Of a stretch of 6,542 nucleotides of DNA, positions 1 through 5,229 are shown one piece after another (position 1 is the first letter of the stretch; every line of letters begins with the position of its first letter). Source of the stretch: JAAYXU01 sp050942555 (GTDB lineage Bacteria > Bacillota > Clostridia > Christensenellales > UMGS416); assembly GCA_050942555.1 (NCBI GenBank), contig JBMNNN010000119.1, positions 1 through 6,542 on the forward strand, written 5' to 3'. The position numbers were made by a program, and so were the translations under genes. A model generated the notes under the pieces. It had not been told where the DNA came from, did not search any database, and was given only the letters and a program-made list of their open reading frames with translations.

Positions 1-8
1 CAAAATAT

Positions 9-95
9 GCGAGAATGGCGGAATAGGCAGACGCGCTAGGTTCAGGACCTAGTGATGGCGACATCGTGCAGGTTCAAGTCCTGTTTCTCGCACCA
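9..95 (+). tRNA. tRNA-Leu (anticodon CAG)
   Basis: This is a complete type II tRNA of 87 nt including an encoded CCA. The acceptor arm GCGAGAA (9-15) pairs with TTCTCGC (85-91), followed by A92 and CCA (93-95). The D-stem is GCG/CGC around an 11-nt loop containing GG. The anticodon stem CTAGG/CCTAG holds the loop TTCAGGA, with anticodon CAG at 43-45, which reads the leucine codon CUG. A long variable arm (GATG-GCGA-CATC) is diagnostic of the Leu/Ser/Tyr class, and the T-arm has the loop TTCAAGT. Only 8 nt of upstream DNA is present, so its promoter is not visible. The last 23 bases recur at 248-270, marking this tRNA as an insertion target. Confidence 0.97.
73..95 (+). repeat. Direct repeat copy 1 (tRNA-Leu T-loop to CCA; candidate att core)
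   Basis: These 23 bases, starting TTCAAGTCC and ending TCGCACCA, are identical to 248-270; the base before each copy differs (G72 versus A247). A repeated tRNA 3' end spanning T-loop to CCA is the usual footprint of tyrosine-recombinase integration, in which the incoming element restores the tRNA and leaves a second partial copy at its far end. That the repeat exists is direct observation; the att interpretation is inference, because no integrase gene is in the window. Confidence 0.85.
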
Positions 96-131
96 AACGG
101 AAGCGCCCCCCTTGCGGGGGTGCTTCCGTTT
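95..131 (+). terminator. Terminator-like hairpin directly after tRNA-Leu
   Basis: The arm AAACGGAAGC (95-104) pairs perfectly with GCTTCCGTTT (122-131). The stem continues through a G-T wobble (105/121) and five C-G pairs (106-110 with 116-120), closing a 5-nt loop. That makes a 16-bp stem starting on the last base of the tRNA. The terminal TTT lies inside the stem and no long T-run follows, so it resembles the symmetrical A-stem-T tRNA terminators more than a classical T-tract terminator. It belongs to the 175-bp unit inserted between the two copies of the tRNA 3' end, so it may have replaced the terminator at 275-303 as the working end of the tRNA transcript. Confidence 0.75.
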
Positions 132-270
132 AGTGCCAAATAGGTAGCGAAGAACCTGCGGGCCAAACCCGGAGCGTATACCCCACGATCTGCGAAGCAA
201 GGAAACGCTAATGCCTGCGCGGGACGGCGGCGCTGGTGTACACCACATTCAAGTCCTGTTTCTCGCACCA
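96..270. mobile_element. 175-bp non-coding unit bounded by tRNA 3'-end repeats (insertion or integration scar)
   Basis: The unit consists of the hairpin at 95-131, about 116 nt of unassigned DNA (132-247), and the second copy of the 23-base tRNA end. No convincing gene lies inside: the open frames crossing it on the - strand run into the tRNA antisense and lack a ribosome binding site. Visible structure includes a 12-bp perfect palindrome TGGTGTACACCA (234-245) two bases before the repeat, a small CGGG-ccaaa-CCCG hairpin (159-171), and GAACCTGC (152-159), an inverted match to GCAGGTTC in the tRNA T-arm (68-75). It could be a non-autonomous att-flanked mini-element, the remnant of a deleted island, or a tandem-duplication product. 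Confidence 0.5.
248..270 (+). repeat. Direct repeat copy 2 (orphan tRNA-Leu 3' end)
   Basis: This is an exact 23-base copy of the T-loop-to-CCA end of the tRNA at 9-95. It is not part of a second tRNA: the preceding bases (243-247, CCACA) do not form the 5' half of the T-stem, and no anticodon arm or variable arm lies upstream. A terminator hairpin follows at 275-303, which is where the original terminator of an uninterrupted tRNA gene would sit. The simplest reading is that 271 onward is the original flank and 96-270 is inserted. Confidence 0.85.
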
Positions 271-274
271 GCAC

Positions 275-303
275 ATAAGCCCTCCATATCGGGGGCTTAT
301 TTT
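275..303 (+). terminator. Rho-independent terminator after the second tRNA-end repeat
   Basis: ATAAGCCCTC (275-284) pairs with GGGGGCTTAT (291-300), with one T-G wobble, around a 6-nt loop, and is followed by a short T-run (300-303). It lies 4 nt downstream of the orphan tRNA 3' end and is probably the ancestral terminator of the tRNA-Leu gene. The same 5' arm can pair instead with a perfect complement at 319-329. Confidence 0.7.
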
Positions 304-318
304 CAATTCTACCGTTCT

Positions 319-329
319 GGAGGGCTTAT
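319..329 (+). repeat. Second 3' arm complementary to the terminator 5' arm
   Basis: GGAGGGCTTAT (319-329) is a perfect 11-base reverse complement of 275-285. It is also an imperfect direct repeat of the normal terminator 3' arm GGGGGCTTAT (291-300), offset by about 29 bases. The two hairpins are mutually exclusive because they share the 275-284 strand. It is either a duplicated terminator tail or an alternative fold. Confidence 0.55.
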
Positions 330-363
330 TATTGGTACGATTGCATTACAGATTATATTCTAA

Positions 364-385
364 GCCTGCCGGATAAACAGCAGGC
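364..385 (-). terminator. Weak candidate terminator of the minus-strand gene cluster
   Basis: GCCTGC (364-369) and GCAGGC (380-385) form a 6-bp GC-rich stem with a 10-nt loop, 42 nt beyond the stop of the cupin gene. On the minus strand it is followed by TTAGAATATAAT, which is A/T-rich but not a T-run. It is the only hairpin noticed between the last minus-strand gene and the convergent tRNA terminators, so transcription may also end at the hairpins at 275-329, which face the other way. Confidence 0.35.
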
Positions 386-427
386 GATATCTCACCCGGG
401 GTAAACCATAAGGCACGGGCGACGACC

Positions 428-1648
428 TTAGTCTTTCGAGATGAACTCCTGATGATCAGCCTGCCAGCATTCGAGCTCAGGATTGTGCGCGAAATGCTTG
501 AGCATGACGATGGACTCGGTTTTTGACCGGTTCACGATAGTGACACCGGCTCGCGCCGCGTCCTCTGTGACAAAGAACTCGTCATTGGTGAGGGCCCCGT
601 AGCGAATAAGCGTCGGCGTCGCGATCTCCCATCGTCCCATCGTCCCGTAACCCTGCAGCAGGATCATCCCGTATGCCGCCTTGTCGGTGACCAGAGCGGT
701 CCGGCCGGGATACACGATCAGACGCTTGGCGCACGGGATCTGGGCGCGGTAGCAGATCCACTCCTCACAGCAGGTGTCGTCCTTGCGGATGACCTGGGGT
801 TTCATCAGCCTGTTGGCGGTGAAATCCGGGTCCGTATTCAATTCCCAGTCGATCACTTCCATCAGGTAGTCGAAGTTCCCCTTTTCCTCCTCGGGACAGT
901 TTTTCCACAGAAGCTCCTCGGGAACGGTATGGTCGAAGTACAGCACCGACTGGTACATGGCGTACACATCGCTGGCGAACTGCGGCTCATAGGTGCACAG
1001 GCTGCCGGGCGCGTGAAGCAGCCCGGGCGGTACGTCCCAGCCGGTGTCCAGCTGCAGCTTGTATGCCCGCGACAGCTCCAGCAGGCGGTTGTCGCCCTTG
1101 GTGAAGTCTTTGAGCGCCTGCTTCACCTCATCCTTTCCGACTTCAGGATTGATGCCGAAGAATGTGAAGGGAAACTCTCCGCCGTGGTTGTTCATCTGGG
1201 AAGGGAAGAAATACATCTCGGGTTTACCGCTCATGCCCACGCGGGCCGCATGGGCATCGTCATGGTGGATGTGATGGGGCAGCGGGCCCAGGTTGTCAAA
1301 AAACTTCGAATAAACCGGCCAGCGTCCGTATCTCTCCCATAGCGCTTTACCAATGAGGTCGCTCCGTAATTGATCGACCGCGTCCCGGAGCAGCATCCGC
1401 TCGCTCCCGTCGTCAGAAACGATGTAGCTTAGCCCCTCGTCCGGGGGCGTCATCGGGCCGTTGTCGGCGGGGGTTGTAGAAGAAAGCCAGCGCTCGTCGA
1501 TACCGCCGCGTGTGAGTCCCAGCGCATAGTAATCGTCGGGATGCAGTTTGATGCGCCTGCCGGGGCGGCAAAAAGAACGTGGCACCCATGTCGGCGCCAG
1601 GCGCAGAATGCCTTCCCCCTGCGTGAGCAATCGTTGGGCTAGTGACAT
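428..1648 (-). CDS. Class I phosphomannose isomerase-like cupin protein
   Basis: A 406-residue double-cupin protein resembling type I mannose-6-phosphate isomerases, zinc enzymes that interconvert aldose and ketose phosphates. The metal site is readable in order: H126-I-H128-H-D-D aligns with the family's Q-V-H-P-x-D, G-K-P-E144 with the family G-K-x-E, and P-P-G-L-L-H212-A with P-A-G-T-x-H-A. Behind it, E-P-Q-x-x-S-D-x-x-Y-x-x-Y (221-233) matches the E-x-Q-x-x-S-D-x-x-Y-x-x-Y of ManA proteins. The first ligand is His instead of Gln. A second beta-rich segment spans about 308-385. No signal peptide is seen, so it should be cytoplasmic. The start overlaps the upstream stop by one base (TAATG) and has an excellent Shine-Dalgarno site, so it is translationally coupled to the glycoside hydrolase gene. 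Substrate is unknown; calling it a true ManA would overreach. It could also be a non-catalytic sugar-binding cupin. Confidence 0.85.
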   Translation of the reverse strand: MSLAQRLLTQGEGILRLAPTWVPRSFCRPGRRIKLHPDDYYALGLTRGGIDERWLSSTTPADNGPMTPPDEGLSYIVSDDGSERMLLRDAVDQLRSDLIGKALWERYGRWPVYSKFFDNLGPLPHHIHHDDAHAARVGMSGKPEMYFFPSQMNNHGGEFPFTFFGINPEVGKDEVKQALKDFTKGDNRLLELSRAYKLQLDTGWDVPPGLLHAPGSLCTYEPQFASDVYAMYQSVLYFDHTVPEELLWKNCPEEEKGNFDYLMEVIDWELNTDPDFTANRLMKPQVIRKDDTCCEEWICYRAQIPCAKRLIVYPGRTALVTDKAAYGMILLQGYGTMGRWEIATPTLIRYGALTNDEFFVTEDAARAGVTIVNRSKTESIVMLKHFAHNPELECWQADHQEFISKD

Positions 1649-3651
1649 TATGTTTCCTCCTTTATTTCATACATATCAAACCGGCTCAGTTGCCGTGTAC
1701 GAAAGGAAAGAAATCCTCCGTCCTGCTCGAATGGAATCGGCGATCCGTCGGGAAGAAGCGCGACGGATCGTATATTTCGCTCGGTGCGGATGCGGACGGT
1801 GAAAGGCGCAAGCGCAACCGCACTTTCCTCCTGAGAAAGGTCCACCGCACTCACGCGCAGCGTATTCCCGTCCCGGAATGTGACGAGTTCCACCGACGGG
1901 GGCGCATCCGACTGCACAGAACTGCGCAGCCCCGCCTGGCTTAGCAAATTGACGAGGATACGCCGGTATACGGCGATGGATTCCTTTTCGATGGGCAAGG
2001 CCGACCAGATAACCTGGCCTTTTCCAAGTCTGCGCCTTACGACGGCAGGGATGTCGGTGGCCACGCCGGGCGGATCGGAATGTATCGAAGCAAACCGCCG
2101 CTCGCTGCGGGTCGTATAGGGCACAGTGACAGTCGCCAGTACGTTCTCCCGGGAGACCCCGGCTAGTATCGGCGCGCTCGTATCAAAGGGCAGCGGATAT
2201 GCGGCGTTAAAGCCCTCGAACAGCGCTTCGTGCTCCTCCCCCGGCGCCAGGTATGTGACGGTGTGCTCCGTATATCCCTCGCAGTGCGCCCCCAGCAGCC
2301 TTTCGATGAGCGCGGGCTCCTCGGCGCCCGACAGATAGAGACAGCCGCCTTCCTCTACATACCGGATCAGTTCGTCGGTCTCCTGCGCCGTCAGGTCATG
2401 CAGATAGGGCGCGATCACCGCCGGGTACTGGCTCAGCGTGTCAATTCTGCGGGACGTTATGACACCCACCGGGGTATGGCGGCGTATCATCGTGCGGACT
2501 GACTGCAGCGCGCAGTCGTGATTGGAAAAGCCTCGCTTGTATCGTATCACCTTGCTGGGAAGGTGATACATTACGCCCACATCCGCGACAAGTTCACCGC
2601 GCAGGAACGGCTCATAGGGAATCTCATGCTCAAAAACCTCGCCGATCAGGTCATACACGCGGGAATCCATCGTGCCGACCGGATCGATCGCGTCGATCAG
2701 TAGCGTCGCGCCGTGATGCGCGCAGGTCAGCATCACCGCTTTTGTAAGCTCGTCCCGCGATTTGGTGATCGTATGCTTGCTGAGGTTGGGGTCGCACCGT
2801 CCCGTCATGTACTCGAAGGGCTGATTCCGGCTTGCGTTCATGTAATACTTACAGGTAAACGACTGCTCTAAGAAGCCTCCGTATAAGTCTCCCCCGGTAT
2901 AGTCGCAGGCATCGTTGATCTCGTCTCCGACGCTGCGCTCCGCGTTGGGGCTTGCGGCGCTGGAAAAGTTATGCTCAACCGTGACGCCGGGACACAGTTC
3001 CCTGGTCTTGTCGGTAACCACCTGCGCAAACTCGCCCATCCATGCGCGACGGCGCGCCAGCAGCATCTCCCAGCGCTCGTCACCGGGCGATTCCGGAATC
3101 TCGCCGCCGACCTCGTCAGCCCACCGCTTTTTACAGGATTCGCAGTAGCACACATGCGGCCAGAAGAGCATGTCGTAGAACATGCCCTCGACGGTGAAGT
3201 ACTCCATCATTTCCCGGATCTGTTCAAAGACGAAAGCCCGGTAATCCATATTGTTGGGACAGCACAGTCCGTACCTGTAGATATCATTCTCGCGCTTTGA
3301 TTTTCCGTTGTGCTGCACCATGCGCCACTGGGGATGTGCGTCGTGGGCCCATGTGTTGTATATGAGGCTGTAGTAGCCGACCACAGCCATTCCGTTTGCG
3401 TGGCACAGGTCCACCAGCCTGCGCATCCGGCCTGGCTCCCGCTCGAAGGCTTTGTGGATACGGGCGCATCGCGTGGGAAAATAACAATACCCCACATGCG
3501 ACTGAAAATAAATCATGGGCGTATGGATTTTCGCTCTGATGAGGTTGTCCACATAGGTTTGCGGATCGAATCTGCTCAGGAATTCGTCGTTCCAGTCTTC
3601 AATATGCATGTCCAGAAGATGCCGACGGAAGCGATTCGTGTGCCAAACCAT
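1648..3651 (-). CDS. Putative intracellular glycoside hydrolase, GHL6-like with GH42-type middle domain
   Basis: A 667-residue protein whose N-terminal half (about 1-345) looks like the TIM barrel of 'hypothetical glycosyl hydrolase 6' proteins, distantly akin to alpha-amylase and fucosidase barrels. Visible motifs are H-L-L-D-M-H-I-E-D-W (11-20), S-H-V-G-Y-C-Y (51-57), Y-Y-S-L-I-Y (93-98), G-M-F-Y-D160, then C168-Y-C170-E-S-C173 and V-E226-H-N. D160 at a strand end and E226 are the likeliest catalytic acids, but this is inference. Residues about 350-460 resemble the GATase-like trimerisation domain of GH42 enzymes, including an L-I-R-Y-V-E-E-G-G-x-L-Y-L-S-G stretch. A beta-rich tail follows G-K-G-Q-V-I-W-S (543-550). 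There is no signal peptide, so the substrate is probably an imported glycoside. The start has a modest AAAGGGG site 11 nt upstream. The substrate is not predictable from sequence. Confidence 0.8.
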   Translation of the reverse strand: MVWHTNRFRRHLLDMHIEDWNDEFLSRFDPQTYVDNLIRAKIHTPMIYFQSHVGYCYFPTRCARIHKAFEREPGRMRRLVDLCHANGMAVVGYYSLIYNTWAHDAHPQWRMVQHNGKSKRENDIYRYGLCCPNNMDYRAFVFEQIREMMEYFTVEGMFYDMLFWPHVCYCESCKKRWADEVGGEIPESPGDERWEMLLARRRAWMGEFAQVVTDKTRELCPGVTVEHNFSSAASPNAERSVGDEINDACDYTGGDLYGGFLEQSFTCKYYMNASRNQPFEYMTGRCDPNLSKHTITKSRDELTKAVMLTCAHHGATLLIDAIDPVGTMDSRVYDLIGEVFEHEIPYEPFLRGELVADVGVMYHLPSKVIRYKRGFSNHDCALQSVRTMIRRHTPVGVITSRRIDTLSQYPAVIAPYLHDLTAQETDELIRYVEEGGCLYLSGAEEPALIERLLGAHCEGYTEHTVTYLAPGEEHEALFEGFNAAYPLPFDTSAPILAGVSRENVLATVTVPYTTRSERRFASIHSDPPGVATDIPAVVRRRLGKGQVIWSALPIEKESIAVYRRILVNLLSQAGLRSSVQSDAPPSVELVTFRDGNTLRVSAVDLSQEESAVALAPFTVRIRTERNIRSVALLPDGSPIPFEQDGGFLSFRTRQLSRFDMYEIKEET
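1656..1663 (-). promoter_or_regulatory. Ribosome binding site of the cupin gene, inside the preceding gene
   Basis: On the minus strand AAAGGAGG lies 7 nt before the ATG at 1648. It is encoded by the last codons of the glycoside hydrolase (K-E-E-T-stop). Together with the TAATG overlap this fixes the cupin start and suggests coupled translation by terminating ribosomes. Confidence 0.85.
2544..2569 (-). other. Perfect 10-bp hairpin inside the glycoside hydrolase gene
   Basis: GTATCACCTT (2544-2553) and AAGGTGATAC (2560-2569) are perfect inverted repeats around a 6-nt spacer. In the mRNA the hairpin covers the codons for M-Y-H-L-P-S-K-V-I-R-Y (361-371), just where the catalytic barrel gives way to the GH42-like middle domain. 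No T-run follows, so it is not a terminator. Chance is possible. Confidence 0.6.
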
Positions 3652-3678
3652 ATTCCAATCGTCCCCTTTCCGCCATAC

Positions 3679-3707
3679 ATCATATCACAGAAACCGCTGG
3701 GTTTAAA
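3679..3707 (-). promoter_or_regulatory. Promoter of the glycoside hydrolase-cupin operon
   Basis: On the minus strand the -35 element TTTAAA (3707-3702) is 17 nt from the -10 element TATGAT (3684-3679), which carries an extended-10 TG (TGATATGAT). A T7 tract (3722-3716) just upstream resembles an UP element. Transcription would start near 3672, leaving a leader of about 20 nt that contains the AAAGGGG ribosome binding site (3669-3663). The 14-bp palindrome at 3691-3704 sits inside the spacer, so occupancy would block the polymerase. Confidence 0.6.
3691..3704. promoter_or_regulatory. Candidate operator palindrome AAACC-N4-GGTTT
   Basis: The minus strand reads AAACCCAGCGGTTT, with 5-bp arms and a 4-nt centre, overlapping the end of the -35 element and the spacer of the predicted promoter. 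Symmetry fits a dimeric repressor. The ROK regulator encoded immediately upstream is the natural candidate, but no second copy was noticed near that regulator's own promoter, so the pairing is inference. Confidence 0.45.
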
Positions 3708-3931
3708 TAGGAATCAAAAAAACCTGTCCGCACAACCGCCATGCTGTTCCAACCTTATTAATTTGGGTTCATGCCTGTCTGAAAGTAAAAAAAGGCTCTG
3801 GGCAAAATCGTGTGAATCGTATGTCAAGCAAACACGCAACAAACGGGTTGCTATACAGGCACATACGCGCTTTCCCGCCGGGCGGGCTTATGCTTATTTG
3901 ACGGACTCTTCTATTTGTCCGCTTCCATCCC

Positions 3932-5143
3932 CTACCTGAAAAACTCCATCTGCGCCATTACGGAGCTTCCCACCACGGCCCCGCGCCAATCCATTTTCGC
4001 CTTCCGGACTTCGAGATCGCGCAGCACCGGAACCAGTACCCGCTCCCGGATGGTGCGCCCGATAATATCCAGCATGCCCGGGAACAGCTCTATGACGCTG
4101 CCGCCCAGTATCACCAGGCCGGGGTTGATGACGTTGAGCAGGTTGGACAGCGCGATACCCGTGTGGCGGCCCGCCGTCTCCACCGCCTCGTAGCACAGCT
4201 TGTCGCCCTCCTCGATGGCCTGCCCGATGATTTGCGGTGTGATATCCTTTTCGCTCCAGTCCTGCGGAAGCAGGCGAAGCAGCGGCGAGTATCCCTGTAC
4301 GCCTTTCAACCGGCGGCTGATTCCGACCACGATCATCTTAAGGGTGGATGAAAGCTCTAGGCAGTCGTAATTTCCGCAGGTGCAGCGCACGCCCCTGTTG
4401 GAGCTCATCACATGGCCGATTTCCCCGGCGAATCCCGAATACCCGCGGTACAGCGAGCCGTTCATGATAAGCGCCGATCCGATGCCGTAGTAGCCAAGCG
4501 ACACGAAAACCTGATCCCGGACGCCGGTCCCGGCTCCGTATCGCTGCTCGGCCAGCGCCATGCAGCGCGCGCTGGTGTCCACGAAAGCAGGGAGGCCAAA
4601 GGAAGCGGTGAGCAGATCTGCCAGATTCACGTCGTCCCAGCCGCTGAGATTCGGGCAGAAAACCACCGTTCCCTTTTCGTGATCGACCATGCCGCTGATA
4701 CCCACGCATATAGCCATGAACCTATCCCGGCCATATTTCTTAAAGATGCGGGCGATAAATCGTATGAGCCCATCGGGTTCCATGCTGGTGACCGGGACTT
4801 TATCCTCAAGCGGGCGGATGAACCAGTCCTCGACGATGCTGCCGTCCATCCTGACCACGCCCAGCTTTGCCGCGTATCCGCCGATATCCGCGCCCAGTAT
4901 GTAGGCATATTCGGGATTGATGCCCAGCAGGTTGGGTTTGCGGCCGACTGCGGATTCCATCGCGCCGCACTCGATGATGATCCCTTCGCCCAGAAGACTC
5001 CCGACGTACTTCGTAACCGACGTCAGACCCATCCCGAGTATCTCGGTCAGCTCTCCGCGCGAAACCTGACCGCGTTCGTATATGGTCTGCAGCACCTTTT
5101 TCTTCAGTGTGGCATCGTCGCGATACCGATGTATGTCGATCAT
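3932..5143 (-). CDS. ROK-family transcriptional regulator (XylR/NagC type)
   Basis: A 403-residue sugar-responsive regulator. Residues about 10-60 form a winged helix-turn-helix (L-K-K-K-V-L-Q-T-I-Y, then S-R-G-E-L-T-E-I-L-G and T-S-V-T-K-Y-V). The ROK sugar-kinase fold follows, with G-A-D-I-G-G (84-89), the conserved-position D189 in V-D-T-S-A-R, and A-L-A-E (196-199). The ROK zinc motif is G-H244-x9-C254-x-C256-G-x-x-x-C261-L-E, with D where the signature usually has G before the last Cys. G-G-S-V (347-350) is also present. Length is normal for ROK repressors; the kinase-only subgroup lacks the HTH. ROK regulators usually repress sugar genes until a sugar or sugar phosphate binds. The start is set by AAGGGG 7 nt upstream and a near-consensus promoter. 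Its likely targets are the downstream glycoside hydrolase operon and perhaps the amidohydrolases. Confidence 0.93.
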   Translation of the reverse strand: MIDIHRYRDDATLKKKVLQTIYERGQVSRGELTEILGMGLTSVTKYVGSLLGEGIIIECGAMESAVGRKPNLLGINPEYAYILGADIGGYAAKLGVVRMDGSIVEDWFIRPLEDKVPVTSMEPDGLIRFIARIFKKYGRDRFMAICVGISGMVDHEKGTVVFCPNLSGWDDVNLADLLTASFGLPAFVDTSARCMALAEQRYGAGTGVRDQVFVSLGYYGIGSALIMNGSLYRGYSGFAGEIGHVMSSNRGVRCTCGNYDCLELSSTLKMIVVGISRRLKGVQGYSPLLRLLPQDWSEKDITPQIIGQAIEEGDKLCYEAVETAGRHTGIALSNLLNVINPGLVILGGSVIELFPGMLDIIGRTIRERVLVPVLRDLEVRKAKMDWRGAVVGSSVMAQMEFFR

Positions 5144-5176
5144 GCATGTTCCCCTTCGTCATATTCCGGCACAGTC

Positions 5177-5205
5177 ATTATACCCACACCGCCACCATCA
5201 ATCAA
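5177..5205 (-). promoter_or_regulatory. Sigma-70-type promoter of the ROK regulator gene
   Basis: On the minus strand TTGATT (5205-5200) and TATAAT (5182-5177) are separated by exactly 17 nt. Transcription should begin near 5170, about 27 nt before the ATG, with AAGGGG (5156-5151) as ribosome binding site. It is the best promoter seen in the window, so the regulator can be expressed independently of the amidohydrolases upstream. No terminator was found in the 86-nt gap between the amidohydrolase stop and this gene, so partial read-through is likely. Confidence 0.75.
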
Positions 5206-5229
5206 GGACGCGCGGGTCGCAGGGACACG

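Larger units (their letters stand above)
3652..3931. other. 280-bp intergenic region between the ROK gene and the glycoside hydrolase gene
   Basis: Besides the promoter and palindrome near 3679-3707, this gap holds two A7 tracts on the + strand (3716-3722 and 3787-3793), a GCAAC-N6-GTTGC hairpin (3836-3851), a short CCCGC-N3-GCGGG hairpin (about 3876-3888) and a CGGAC-N10-GTCCG hairpin (3902-3921) just after the ROK stop. None has a proper T-tail on the minus strand, so read-through from the ROK gene is possible. A lone TTGACA (minus strand, 3827-3822) lacks a convincing -10. No small gene could be supported. Confidence 0.5.

Noticed and set aside
147..270. A possible second tRNA using GCGAAGAA (147-154) as acceptor arm and the repeat as 3' end
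   Set aside because: The span is 124 nt, the T-stem 5' half does not pair, and no anticodon or D-arm can be folded; it is only a tRNA end fragment.
42..274. Two overlapping open frames of 66-68 codons on the minus strand crossing the tRNA and the insert
   Set aside because: They read antisense through the tRNA-Leu and its repeated 3' end and have no ribosome binding site; the open frame is a by-product of tRNA sequence.
628..645. Tandem CCATCGTC copies in the cupin gene
   Set aside because: Only two 8-bp units, encoding ordinary residues near G-T-M-G-R-W; no sign of a functional repeat or CRISPR.
3822..3827. A perfect TTGACA on the minus strand in the gap upstream of the hydrolase
   Set aside because: At spacings of 15-18 nt the candidate -10 hexamers (for example TGCCCA) are GC-rich and unlike TATAAT.
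3863..3880. A possible catabolite-response (cre) site around AAAGCGCG in the intergenic gap
   Set aside because: The match to the cre consensus breaks at several conserved positions, including both ends.
3310..3939. A 209-codon open frame on the + strand starting opposite the glycoside hydrolase and crossing the intergenic gap
   Set aside because: The first half is antisense to conserved hydrolase motifs and the rest runs through promoter elements; no domain or ribosome binding site supports it.
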